From: Bedellia somnulentella
Taxonomy: Eukaryota > Arthropoda > Insecta > Lepidoptera > Bedelliidae
Assembly: GCA_963576735.1 (NCBI GenBank)
Contig: OY755177.1
Span: forward strand, 18,600,001 to 18,664,000
Reading direction: 5' to 3'
DNA: 64,000 bases
A program made the translations under genes and the position numbers. The notes beneath the pieces were generated by a model. The model saw only the letters and a list, made by a program, of their open reading frames with translations. It was not told the DNA's origin and did no database searches. Positions 41,287-51,985 of this stretch are shown here, piece after piece; the first letter of the stretch is position 1, and each line of letters starts with the position of its first letter.

Positions 41287-44200
41287 GTACGTATTTTTTC
41301 CTATGCGTCATTCTGTTTATTTTTTTTATTTAGATATTCTGTCTATTTAAGGTTTCTTACATCTATTTAGGGACAAAGCAATGAACTGCAGCTCAGTGAT
41401 TTTGGGCGTGGAGTAAAGAATCATATTTTTAAGTACCAGGCGGGTGCCGATCGCTTTACCCTGGATGAGCGATCGATGAACGAACTTATGTCCAGATGTG
41501 TGTCATCCACCCAAAATCAAGTTAGTTACATCAATTTTCAGGGCTCCATTATGAGTTTTTTCTTTAACTTGATTAATACCTGTTGTAACAGTCTATACTT
41601 GAAACAGGTGTTGACCACCCACTAATATGAGTTTCTTCGTATCAATGACCCCATGGTAATTTTGTTTCTAAGTTTTCTGTTTCTTTTTACATTTTGATGT
41701 ATTATATGAAATGGTTTTTGTCCTGGAACAATTTACTACACTCAAAGGTAGCCTAGTGTGCCAACAAATAAGTACAAAAAAACTCAGATTTTCTTCTAGA
41801 TCTATATTCTACTTTGCTGTGGTTTAACCTTTCAAGTGGCAGAGTTTCGACCACAAAGAGCACATAAAAATCTTATTTTTTATGAACAATACTGGGTACA
41901 ATGTTATCTGTGCTCTCATTTCCTAAGTTAACTGTTTTATATTGTTAGCCAACATAGAAACTTTCTCTTTTGGTTTCTTATTTTCCTTGTAATGTAATTC
42001 AATAGTCACTACACTTTTATAGTGTGTCATTTAATGGTTTATATCTTTTTTTTTTCTTTTCAATTTATCGTTTCAGAAGTAACTGTTAATAATGGAAATG
42101 GTGGCATGAATTATGTTGTTTACTTAATTAATTAATCAGTATTAGTAAATTTATTAGAAGATTCCTTGTATTACAAGAACAAAAGTGAAAAATTAGACAA
42201 CCAAAAGTTAGTCATATATTAGTGAAGTAGAATGTTTTACTTATGCTTACACTGCTGTCAAGATATTTCGGACTAACATACAGTCTATCTTCTAAAACTT
42301 TCCCACCCATTCAGTCATCAGAAAACAATCCTTCACAATTTCAAATGTATTTAAGGGAAACTTTGAATACATCTGAAGCCTCATTAGTATTCATGACAGA
42401 AAGTAAATTGTTTGAAATTATGAAATGTTGTTTATAGTTCCATGGAAAGCTAGAAAAATAAGATTGACTTTCTTGTTTTCATAGCCAAAAATTTGTTGAA
42501 AATATCTGCCCAAGTAATAGTTTACAAATCTCCATGGTGATTTGTAATAATGCAGCAACACAACCAAAAAATCAATCTTACATTACCAACATCAAACTCA
42601 AGCCATTCTTTCATTATCATTTTAATTAATTAATTTTAATTTGTGTTTAATGTTAATGGTTATATTTTCTATGTGTTGATGTGTGTCAGTTTATATGTTT
42701 GGGATTTGCAACCATTCTTGTAATTTACCTAATTAGCTCAGATGTCTGGATAGAAATATATCAATATAAGTTTGATGATAAATCAGCATGGTCTTACCTT
42801 TCTGCACTCACTATTTAATAACAAATCAAAAAATCTAATACATAACAAAATTTCGGATACAAGAGTCATAGAAATCAAACAGTGGTAAAACCATTTTCCT
42901 GTGAGCTAGCTTGCTTTGTTGAATGTTCAGATGTGACTATTAAGACTGTGGTTGTGGACAGAGAAAGTTCTAGAACTCTTGCAACCAACAAAAACTAACT
43001 ATCTATAAATGTTTGCCACCCTGACACGTAACCCACAAATTCATCACCTCACAGACAGAAACATCACATCACGGGAGATCCCACGAGCAGTACGCCCAGG
43101 ATATGCAAGATGCCCAAGAGGACTTTGACAAGAAACAGAAGTACAGAGGAGAGTTGTCTCGTCAGGTTCACGATCATGAAGTTATCAGGCAGGAGCATTC
43201 CGCCGACACGAGGTATCAGAGGACCGTTATTGATGGGAATACCAGGACTTATGCTGAGGAGGATCGACGGTGAGTGGTGTTTTAAATTTTGTTTTTACAT
43301 GCATGTAGTCACGGAAACCAAAGCTTAAGAATTTGTGAAATTAACTCAGGGAGATTAAACATACAGACATATATATACTCACGGCTATAAATCCCTAAAA
43401 GGGGTAGCCAGAGCTAAGGAATAAGAAATTCCTCAGCCACTCTTGGAAGTTGAGTGGAGAAAAGATGGTGAAATAAAGGTTTTTTGTGACAGGTCTCCAA
43501 CCGCATCGCTCAAGAATCCCTTAAAAGGCCCAATACCGTTAGTCGCCTCTTACGTACACCCACCGGAAGAAATGGGGTAGTGCTATTCTAAGCCGACAAT
43601 ACACAGCAATAAAAGATTATAAAAAATAGTAAAAATTCCCCAATACTTATCTTTGAAAACACAAGTTGCTTCTTATGACACCAATGGGAAGAAATGTGAT
43701 TTACTGAATTGACTTTTTAAGTTTTAGACCATTTTATCAACATATATTTTACCAGAACATGTTTCTTACAAATAAATGGTCGGGTTTTGTAGACATTTAC
43801 AAATAATTTTACTGAAAGACAGGGTAACGTGGGTACCAGGTGACAAAGTCATGTGATGTTCAGAAGTATTAGTACCTCTGCCAACCCCTTCGGGGATATT
43901 TGGCGTTAACGTTTATGTTATATGTTATGAAAGACAGGCGACCTTCAGCTTCTAAGTAATATTCATACGATACACTTCCGATGGGTTGGGCATTTTGGAA
44001 CATTCAAACTACAGTTTGTTGCTTCGCATGCCAATTGTATACGACTAGTTGTGAATGAGGCCATGTAGTGCCGGCTTAGAATGTCACTACCCCTTTCTAT
44101 CCATGGGTGTAGTAAGAGGCGACAAATGGGTATGAGGCGACAAAGGGTATGAGGCTTTTTAAGTGGTTTTTGGACGATGCGGTTGGAGACCAATCACCCA

Positions 44201-47200
44201 CGATACTTTATTTCTACCATCTATTCTAGTTCTAAAGTTCTGGCAACCCGTTTTAGGGATTTATGGCCGTGAGTATATGTATATAAGACATTTAATAACT
44301 CAAAATTTATCTTAGGTGCCTGTGTGGATAGGCACCATGAATATATATTTCCATTACATTTAATTATATTTATGTATTTATTTTTGGATAAACTTTTTTA
44401 TCATTTTTATGCTCATAGATGCCTCAATAATGCCTAAAACTCGGGTACGTAGTAGGCGCGCTCTAGATATAAATTAACGTTAGTGCAACACGTAACCTTG
44501 CAAAAAAACTCGGCTATGTCCAGATGGATTAATGGATTAGTATGTATGACGTAGAAAACTGAGTTAATTTCTTTCAGCTGTGTGTTGGTTCAATAAATGT
44601 GAATGTCTACCGTATTACAGTATTGTACATACATATACTCTCGGCTATTAATCCCAAAACGGTGTAGTCAGTGCTTCAAAATTTTAAATTTGATAGCTTT
44701 TGGAGGTATTATCATAGTATAAAAAGACATCTCTTGGATTTAATGATGCATGTCTAGCTCCTATGCTGCTAATGTAGGGTGTCTGTTTGAGAATGCTGAG
44801 TACGGCAAAAGAAGCTAAAAAGTACAGAAAAGTGGGTGGTACACGCATGGCACAATATAGTCCAAGTGATGGTGTAGTTTGATAAGGAAACTTGCTACGG
44901 CTTCTGAACCGAATCGGTTGCTGAAAAAAAATTTGTAACTCAAACAACTTTAATTCAACTAGATAGATCATTAATCATCGAAAGATGAATATACTTATTT
45001 TCATTAAATAATTATTTTCATGCACTTAAATCAACACATGATTGATCATAACGACAAAATAAAAGTTTAAAACTTCTATCATGGTCCGTAACAATAAAAC
45101 CATGGCCACTCCTTTTAAAGAAGTAGTCATGCAAGCGCGACGCAGCTACGCCTACATGTTTGTGTCGGTGGAAATTTTCCATCAATTATTTCATACGATT
45201 CTATCTTACCAAACAAAAGTACGTACGAATACGTAAGAGAGTTATGTAGTCATATCCTTCACGCTTTGTATTCCCAAAGGTGTGGTAGAGGTACAAATTC
45301 TTCTAAATATTATGCCAATTTTGCCCGATCTGTGTATTCTTTTTTTGTACGAATTGAAGGACACATGTTTGAGTATAACTCAGATTTCCGTTACTTTTGA
45401 CAAACTTGATGAATAAAACGTAACGTAAGAGGTAGTATACAACTCAGTATTAAATAAAACCTACACGTCTTTGCATTGGCAGTAAAGCTCCTTCCCACTG
45501 AGCTACCAAGGGTAATCATAATAAAAAAATTATAAAAAGACACATCATGTGTCACTTTAAATCATCTGGTGTTTAGAGTAACCGCCGTTTACTTGGATAG
45601 TGCATTTACGTATTTGGGGGCAGACTTTAGACTTAGGACTAAGTAAAACTGAGCCATGTGGGTTTCATGATGTTTTCCTTTCACCATTAGCAATTTTAAT
45701 TAATTGATTACACATACTACTCAAAAAGAGACATATTGGTTAAGACCTGCCTCAGTATTTAAACTCATTTGGGGTAGGCAGAGATCGATCACCACCGTGG
45801 TAAACCTCTGGAGCTCTAAATAATAAAGTGATATGTTCTTCCCAGTGACCAACAAGAGAGATGGAATAAGCAAGAGGAGCAGTACAATGAGATGATGGAG
45901 GGACAACAAGAGCGCAGAGACTCGAAGAGACATCATCTGGAGGAAGAGGCCAGAGAGGATGTCGATATTGAGAGGCAAACTCATTTGATGCCTGATCGGG
46001 ATGCTGTAGTGTGAGTATGGGTTTCTGTGTTAGTGGAGATGGTTATAGCAAACAATTTACAAGGCTAGTATTTTCTAAGACTTTCATGATTGCATATTTT
46101 CGTCGGGCTATGAAAAACCATGTGATGACAAGAACCATGAAAGTTAATAGTTGTTTTAATAATATTTACAAGTCTTTTCAAACTAAGTGATTAGACAGAA
46201 AGCCAGGTAGTTAGATAGTGATTCAAGATATGAAAACCATTTGGTCATTATTTATAAACAATAAGCTGGAAGCATTATGATATGATCAAGACTGAACATA
46301 CATATACTCACACCATTAGTTTCCATTGGGATAAGCAGAGACTATTGGTTGCCACTATTCTTAATTATAAATAAATATAATAAAGATAATTAGATAAAAA
46401 TATTGCCAATACTTGGACTTGAATTTACATTTCTACATCTATTCAATTAATTAATATCTAAAAAAAATATATTTGATTGAGATATTCCCATTCCCTACGA
46501 ATTCCTATGAAGTCAACATGTTATAAGTATTATTCTGAGACTAAACTTTATTTGTACTTTGGGCCACATTGATCATTCACAACACAACAATTAATACTGC
46601 GACAGTCGCCAAAACTTACAAAACAGCTTTATGTGCCTCAGAACTACAGAATCAAAATAATTTAGGAATAATCAGGTGATTTATGCCTGCATTATCCCGA
46701 AAACTGGGTTTGAAAACTCACGGTCATACATCCCAACACAGGGTAGCCAGAGCTTTGGAGCTAGAACTCTTCAGCCACATTTGGAAGTTGATAGGGGATA
46801 TCCCTGTTTACTGAACCTAAAACCTCTGTAATATGAGGTAATGCCTATTCACTTAGGCAGTTGTAACTTACCAACATTTAATTTATAATTATTATCTTAT
46901 ATTTTTCAGTGTTGAAGCTCGCAGACAAAAGTATGAAGACCAAGATGTTGCCAACCAGAAGCTGCATGATGAATATCTAATTGACGAGGTTAGTATATAA
47001 ATCAATATACATCGACTTTTAGAACCTTCGCAAATGTGGCCACATTATGAAAAAACAATTATTTACCCATACCCTTAAATACTGGACTAATACATTTGGA
47101 CTCCAGCTTTGATCAGTAGTAAATATACTACAACCAACCGTTATTTAACTATCTTTTCCCACGCAACTTGCTACTTATATACATAAATGGCATACAAACA

Positions 47201-50200
47201 TATAATCACGGTATTAAATCCACAAAGGGGTAACCAGAGCTTCAGAATAAAAAATTCTTGAAGTCACTAAAATCTTGAAACAACTTTTGTAAGTTGAGTG
47301 GGGGAAGGATTATAAAATATTTGTAATATTTATTTTAAACTTAATAAATTTATCATCCTTCCAGACGGACCGAGCGGAAAAAAACGAGCTTAAATTTCAG
47401 CAATACGCTCAAGAACAACGCGATGCGAATATCGAGAACGACAAAATTGCCGCTCACGATGTGGAAGAGAAACGGAGACATCTCGGAAATGATTTGAGAC
47501 AACAGATCGCCGATAAAATACAAGTTAAGAAGGACGAGAAGATCAGGGAGATGGCTTATTGTGCCAGGGTAGGTTATTTATTACCAATTTACTGTATTTA
47601 TTTGACATTTGTACATATAACATTGAGAAATGAGGATATCTCGGAAATGATTTGAGACAACAGATTGCCGATAAGATACAAGTTAAGAAGGACGAGAAGA
47701 TCAGGGAGATGGCTTATTGTGCCAGGGTAGGTTATTTATTATTAGTTTACTGGATTTATTCGACATCAGGTGTCCGAAGTATGAAGAATAAAAGAGCACG
47801 TATGAAAAGATTGATGTATGTGAACGAAGCTAGAGTTTCCTAGGATCGTTCAAAGTGGCGATCGATAGTCTCTGCCTACCCCAATGCTAACGAAAGGCGT
47901 GAGTATGTGTATGAATATGTATTTGTACATATAACATTGAAAAATTATGATATTTGGAAATGGTTTGAGACAACAGATCGCCGATAAGTTACAAGTTAGA
48001 AGGACGAGAAGATCAGGGATATGGCTTAGAAAGAGGCTCAACTCAAAAATAGTGATATTGGGTTACAATCCTAGAGAGACATAAAAAGGTATGCTCAATC
48101 CGATGAATAGTAAAACAAAGGCACTAATTGTTAAAAAAACAGGCTAGCGAATTTTCCGACCCTATAACAATAAGTGCCTTTGTTTTAAAACATACTTTTT
48201 TATGCCTCTATGAATGTAACTCAATATCACTATTTTTGACTTGAGCCTCTTTCGTTCTGAGAGTGCGATTTGTACATATAACATTGAGAAATGAAGATAT
48301 CTCGGAAATGATTTGAGACAACAGATCGCCGATAAGATACAATTTAAGAAGGACAAGAAGATCCGAGAGATGGCTATTGTGCCAGGGTAGGCTTTTCGTT
48401 CATTTATTCACGGTAATGATTTTTTTTTGTGTGTGATTTTTAAGCGTTTCTTTTTCTTACAAGGAGCTGATAGGTTTTATTCCCTATAGAATTTTCCCTA
48501 TTTCGTATTTGGTCAAACGCTACCTACTTTACAAACGCGAAAAAGACAGTAGTGCTAGCGCAGGGATGTGAAAATTCACCCGCAATAATGCTGGACGCCA
48601 CGCCTCTTGAATCTGTTGATAGGTTTTGCTACCTCGGCTCAAAATTGTCAAACAATCTTTCGCTCGACGCGGAGATCAACAATCGTATTGGCAAAGCCGC
48701 AACCACGTTTGGGAAACTGAGTTCAAGAGTATGGGATAACAAATACCTCACAGTTAAGACCAAGATGACTGTTTACCAATCTTGTATACTGAGTGTTCTC
48801 TTATACGGTGCTGAAACCTGGACGTCGTACGCAAAACAGGAACACCAACTCAACAGTTTTCACATGCGCTGCTTACGCAAAATCCTCGGCATTTCATGGA
48901 AAGACAGGATAACAAACGAGAGGGTCCTTGAAATCGCACAACTGCCTAGTGTCACAGCCCTTTTGAAGCAAAGACGTTTGCGTTGGCTGGGGCATGTGCA
49001 TCGTATGGAACCCACTCGTCTGCCGCGTCGCGTCATGCTAAGCGCAGTTGCGCATGCGAAAAGAGACGTTGGGAGACCGCTGGTGCGCTTCAAAGATTGC
49101 GTTAAACGCGACATGGCAGCATTCCAAATCCAATATCAAAATTGGGAAACGCTCGCTGAAGATAGAGACGAGTGGCGCAAATCTTGAGGAGATGGACTCA
49201 GAATATGTGACCAAGCCTGGTTTCAGCTGCTCTCCGATAAGAGGAGGCGTAAACATCTAGCCGCTTCCCAACCACCAACAAGTGACTTCCCTTGTTCTAG
49301 ATGTGGTAGGCTTTGTAGGTCTCGTATTGGTCTACATAGCCACCAACGTAGGTGCAGTCAACATTGGAGTTACTTAAACCAGACACTGTTTTAACCGTCT
49401 ATCATAGACGTAACAGGCCCTTGATGACCTACTTTACATCTGAAAATTGAATAGAAAATTTGGCCGCAAACAACAAATACCGTTGGCAAATATTAGTTGC
49501 ATCTCTAATATAAAGCCATGAGTAGGAAGGAAGGTTTTATTAATTTGCATCCAAATGTATACTTTATTTAATTTGTAAATAATAAGCAAACATATATTTA
49601 TTTTCAAATTTACTAAACTAACAAAAAACATTTTCAGGCTGACGAGATAATGGTTCAATCCATCGAGCGAGACCGAGTGAAGGATGAGAAGAAACTTGAT
49701 GTTAACAAGCAGTACCACTTGGACTTGCAGCGGCAGATTGAGGATAACAAGATGAGGAAACAGAGAGAGAAAGCACAAGATGTACAGGATTCTGTCCGCT
49801 ATAATGCTAATTATCATTCTTGGTGAGGGTATATGCTTATGATTATTAATATTATATAGTCAGCTGAAATAAGTCACAACCAGGAACTATAAGTTCTTTC
49901 CCGTTTGAGGGATTTTGCTTGGGTTTTTGTTTGACTGATTTTAATAACATAAACATAAACATTCACGCCGAATATCCCCGAAGGGTGTGTGTGGTGTGGT
50001 ATGTAATATTTTTTACAGGTTTCTCTTTCATACTTTTGTGAAGGGTTTCCCTATTTAGTAGGGTATTAAGCAAATTAAAATCAGTCAAAACCGTGATAGC
50101 CCAGTGGATAGAACACTCGGTTATCATGCAAACGACTAGTGTTCAAATCCTGGGTCGGGCCTACACCAATTTGTCTTTTCTAAAGACATATGTGTGGTTA

Positions 50201-51290
50201 ATTTATCATGGTTGTTAAGGGCGAGGGAAAACATCGTGAGGAAACCCACATGGCTGAGTTGTACTTAGTCATGTGACAGTGTATTCGTACAAAACGGCGA
50301 TAGGCCTGCCCCCTATCACGTGAGTACACTGTCCATGCAAAACGTGGGTACTCTGAACACCAGGTGACAAAGTCACGTGATGTTCAGAAGTATTAGTACC
50401 TCTGCCAACCCCTTCGGGGATATTCGGCGTGAACGTTTATGTTATGTTATGTTATATCCATGACTGTAGGTTGTTAGGTACACCATATATCAGACTTTAA
50501 AAAAATATTGTTTTTCAGAGAACGAAAATTGAGTGTAACACAAGATGAAAGTTGCAAATATTTAATAAAATTCAATGCAGATATATAACACCTTCTTTTA
50601 AAATAAAGACACATATTAGTTATTTTATAGATATTTCATTTTTAGTAGTTTTTCCTGATAAGATATTGGTACCATATTTTTGAAAATCTACTGATATAAT
50701 AAAAACTTAAAATTTTTGAATGAATAAGAATAATGATTCAAGTTACGGAATTGCAATATAATTTGAGCACTAAGTAATGAGACGAAAATCTTATATTTTT
50801 TGGTTAGTAAAATTATAATGATTATAATTTAGTATATAATCTGATGCATTACATGTATTCAAGCGCCATAGTTTATGTGATGTAGATACAAAATTTATGT
50901 ATTTTGTTTTAGCCACCTAGCAACCCTTAAATATTAAACATATGCTAATAACCAACATATTTTCATTTCAGGGGTGAAGATGTATACTCAGGACGTCGTG
51001 GTCACACTGAAGACGAAAATTCTCAAGCACCTGAAAGTGTTTCAACTGAAGATGATATTCCAGTAGTCGAAGAAAAGGTGGATGAAAATGATGAACTGGA
51101 TGAAAACGGAAAGCTGAGTGAGAATAGTCATCCAGAAGAACAACAAGAAGAGATACAAGTGGAAGTTAACCAAGATTTAGTTGAGGTTGCCGAGAAACTC
51201 CATATGTCAGAACTTAGCGAACCCGAAGCTAGGACTGGAAGGAGATGTCATTATAACAACACTCAAAGCGAAACTACATCGTTTTGGTGA
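41281..51290 (+). CDS. Eight-exon gene for a 440-aa coiled-coil protein of unknown function
   Basis: Coding exons: 41281-41286, 41371-41520, 43055-43269, 45846-46010, 46910-46988, 47365-47568, 49638-49822 and 50972-51290. All introns are GT-AG. Exon lengths sum to 1,323 nt (440 codons plus TGA) with every split codon restored. Residues ~60-330 are dense in E, K, R, Q and D with no glycine or proline to speak of, and should form long coiled coil. A motif of the form L-x-x-Q-[I/V] with flanking charged residues recurs at residues 86-90, 249-253 and 303-307, suggesting internal repeats. Residues ~345-425 are acidic (EDDIPVVEEKVDENDELDEN). The composition recalls trichohyalin/TPH-type or RIB43A-like axonemal proteins, but no signature is decisive. 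No signal peptide or membrane span. The start ATG sits in ACAATGG; AATAAA follows the stop at 51299. The function is unknown to me. Confidence 0.85.
41371..41520 (+). CDS. Coding exon 2 of the coiled-coil gene
   Basis: Bounded by TATTTAG acceptor and GTTAGT donor; 50 codons (residues 3-52), starting GQSNELQLSDFGRGVKNHIF. Not coiled-coil; the most distinctive part for homology search. Confidence 0.85.
43055..43269 (+). CDS. Coding exon 3 of the coiled-coil gene
   Basis: CCTCACAG acceptor, CG|GTGAGT donor. Residues 53-123 plus a split Arg codon. Contains the first L-x-x-Q-V motif (GELSRQV). Confidence 0.9.
43360..43607 (-). repeat. Repeat A, full length, in intron 3
   Basis: Minus-strand copy; the complement shows TATATACTCACGGCTATAAA to GAAATGGGGTAGTGCTATTC and a TAAGCCGACAATACACAG head. 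Near consensus. Confidence 0.9.
43824..43927 (+). repeat. Repeat C SINE, 5'-truncated, 11-bp TSD
   Basis: Only the 3' ~100 bases (GTGGGTACCAGGTGACAAAG to GTTTATGTTATATGTTA). Flanked by exact TGAAAGACAGG at 43813-43823 and 43928-43938. This pattern is diagnostic of LINE-driven retroposition of family C. Confidence 0.9.
44062..44284 (+). repeat. Repeat A, variant subfamily
   Basis: TGTAGTGCCGGCTTAGAATG, TTTTTGGACGATGCGG and the GCCGTGAGTATATGTATA tail. It contains a local 21-bp tandem duplication around GGTATGAGGCGACAAAGG. Confidence 0.8.
44618..44710 (-). repeat. Repeat A, 3' fragment
   Basis: ACATACATATACTCTCGGCT and TAATCCCAAAACGGTGTAG; 5' truncated and diverged. Confidence 0.6.
45543..45765 (-). 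repeat. Repeat C SINE, old diverged copy
   Basis: CATCTGGTGTTTAGAGTAAC, GAGCCATGTGGGTTTCATGA and TTCACCATTAGCAATTTTAA follow the C family order with many changes. A related tRNA-like piece (CCACTGAGCTACCAAGG) at 45495-45512 and a 3' end at 45262-45310 suggest a second rearranged copy. Confidence 0.55.
45846..46010 (+). CDS. Coding exon 4 of the coiled-coil gene
   Basis: TTCCCAG acceptor, GT|GTGAGT donor. Residues 124-179; DQQERWNKQEEQYNEMMEG is strongly heptad-like. Confidence 0.9.
46293..46345 (-). repeat. Repeat B, 3' fragment
   Basis: ACATACATATACTCACACCA, TTTCCATTGGGATAAGCAG and AGACTATTGG are the complement of the B 3' end. Confidence 0.65.
46713..46802 (-). repeat. Repeat A (variant), 3' fragment
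   Basis: ACTCACGGTCATACATCCC, GGGTAGCCAGAGCTTTGGAG, CCACATTTGGAAGTTGATAG. Confidence 0.7.
46910..46988 (+). CDS. Coding exon 5 of the coiled-coil gene
   Basis: TTTTTCAG acceptor, GAG|GTTAGT donor. Residues 179-205 (VEARRQKYEDQDVANQKLHD and on). Confidence 0.9.
47190..47310 (-). repeat. Repeat A, 3' half, diverged
   Basis: AATCACGGTATTAAATCC, GGGGTAACCAGAGCTTCAGA and AAGTTGAGTGGGGGAAGGAT, with an extra internal duplication (CTTGAAGTCACTAAAATC). Confidence 0.65.
47365..47568 (+). CDS. Coding exon 6 of the coiled-coil gene
   Basis: CCTTCCAG acceptor, AGG|GTAGGT donor. Residues 206-273, with the second L-x-x-Q-I motif (DLRQQIADK). Its 3' half and donor site have been duplicated three times downstream. 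Confidence 0.9.
47763..47928 (+). repeat. Repeat B inserted between exon 6 duplicates
   Basis: GTGTCCGAAGTATGAAGAAT to GCGTGAGTATGTGTATGAA. It interrupts the duplicated intron segment (GACAT before it, TTTGTACATATAAC after it), so it is younger than the duplication. Confidence 0.8.
48030..48252. mobile_element. MITE with ~100-bp inverted arms, 223 bp
   Basis: AAAGAGGCTCAACTCAAAAA at the left and its complement (AAAGAGGCTCAAGTCAAAAA on the minus strand) at the right. The arms continue through ATAGTGATATTG, GGCATAAAAAAG-like and AAAACAAAGGCACT blocks. It is inserted in the second exon 6 duplicate. No clear target duplication. Confidence 0.8.
48535..49394 (+). pseudogene. RTE-type LINE C-terminal fragment, one in-frame stop
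   Basis: Frame from AKKTVVLAQG-like sequence through PLESVDRFCYLGSKLSNN, LSVLLYGAETW and FHMRCLRKILGISWKDR to LRWLGHVHRM. This is the classic C-terminal half of RTE-like reverse transcriptases. A TGA at 49185-49187 breaks it. The same frame then reopens through DKRRRKHLA to a zinc-finger-like CSRCGRLCRSRIGLHSHQRRC region at about 49293-49355 and a natural TAA at 49392. So the element decayed by a single nonsense change in this part. It is 5' truncated (no YxDD) and lies in intron 6 of the coiled-coil gene, same orientation. Confidence 0.85.
49638..49822 (+). CDS. Coding exon 7 of the coiled-coil gene
   Basis: TTTTCAG acceptor, TG|GTGAGG donor. Residues 274-334 with the third motif (DLQRQIEDNK). 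Confidence 0.9.
49946..49986 (-). repeat. Repeat C, 3' tip
   Basis: AACATAAACATAAACATTCACG and CCGAATATCCCCGAAGG; a very short 3'-end copy in intron 7. Confidence 0.65.
50089..50455 (+). repeat. Repeat C SINE, full length, in intron 7
   Basis: The reference copy for the family in this window: A-box TGATAGCCCAGTGG, B-box-like GTGTTCAAATCCTGGG, body, CCCCTTCGGGG hairpin and (GTTAT)n tail. Confidence 0.92.
50972..51290 (+). CDS. Coding exon 8 (last) of the coiled-coil gene
   Basis: ATTTCAG acceptor; residues 335-440 and TGA. Acidic tail ending TQSETTSFW. Confidence 0.9.
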
Positions 51291-51298
51291 TTCAGCTA

Positions 51299-51304
51299 AA
51301 TAAA
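51299..51304 (+). terminator. Candidate polyadenylation signal
   Basis: AATAAA nine bases after the stop codon of the coiled-coil gene. Another AATAAA lies near 51868, beyond the D element, and could be an alternative. Confidence 0.5.
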
Positions 51305-51388
51305 TTCGAAGAGTATTCGTAACATAGCACTTTTTAGCTGACTGCCACAAACATATAATCCAACTTTAACATAACTGACACAAACTTA

Positions 51389-51659
51389 ATTTAAATCTTT
51401 TTGTTCATGAAAAACTCATGTGGGGATTATTACTAATAAATAAAGGAAAGAAAAATTTCGACACAGGCGGGAATCGAACTTGCGACCTCGGGTAATAATC
51501 ATTATATCTCAGAAAGAAAGAGAAGTCTCAGACGGGGGCGTATACCCGAGGTCGCGGGTTCGATTCCCGCCTGTGTCGAAGTTTTTCTTTCTTTTATTTA
51601 TTAGTAATAATCCCCACATGAGGTTTTCATGAACAAAAACATTTAAATTATAACTGACA
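51389..51659. mobile_element. Repeat D: inverted-repeat element with tRNA parts, 18-bp TSD
   Basis: The arms start ATTTAAATCTTTTTGTTCAT and are mirrored at the right (ATGAACAAAAACATTTAAAT). They continue through CTCATGTGGGGATTATTACT, AAGGAAAGAAAAATTTCGAC and the tRNA 3' end (ACAGGCGGGAATCGAAC / GTTCGATTCCCGCCTGTGTC). Exact 18-bp duplications ATAACTGACACAAACTTA lie at 51371-51388 and 51660-51677. It sits in the 3' flank or 3' UTR of the coiled-coil gene. TSDs this long fit target-primed retroposition, not cut-and-paste. Confidence 0.9.
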
Positions 51660-51985
51660 CAAACTTACTTCCTTTGTAGCAGTTAAGTAAAGTTTGCTAC
51701 GATATTTAAAGTGCTTTAAGAGCTGCCTTATAGCAAATATATTTTGCAAATTGTGGACTAAATATTCCCTATAAATGTGTTTAGATTTAATTTGCATTCG
51801 CATAATATTAATGTGTTAACATTATATTTTAGAACTGATTATGATTTACATTACGTTTACATATGGAAATAAACATATGGAGAAACTAAAGATTTCTTTT
51901 ATTAACAATTTCACTTAGATTTCTCGGAAATTATAAGAATTATTTCTACATACATAAAACTGCTGTTGTAGCATAAGATAAATAC

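Larger units (their letters stand above)
47634..48388 (+). repeat. Three extra partial copies of exon 6 plus donor site in intron 6
   Basis: The 88-nt exon 6 tail from TCTCGGAAATGATTTGAGAC to GTGCCAGG|GTAGGT, plus ~65 nt of following intron (TTTGTACATATAACATTGAG), recurs at 47639, about 47953 and 48300. The first copy is 158 bp after the original, with only two changes in the coding part. The second is broken after GGCTTAG by a MITE. The third has a one-base deletion (ATGGCTATTGTG). A repeat B insertion separates the first and second copies. No copy has its own acceptor, so they are probably pseudo-exons. Confidence 0.9.

Noticed and set aside
47652..47843. Separate gene encoding MRQQIADKIQVKKDEKIR...
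   Set aside because: It is the first duplicated exon 6 piece read through its donor site into a LINE B fragment.
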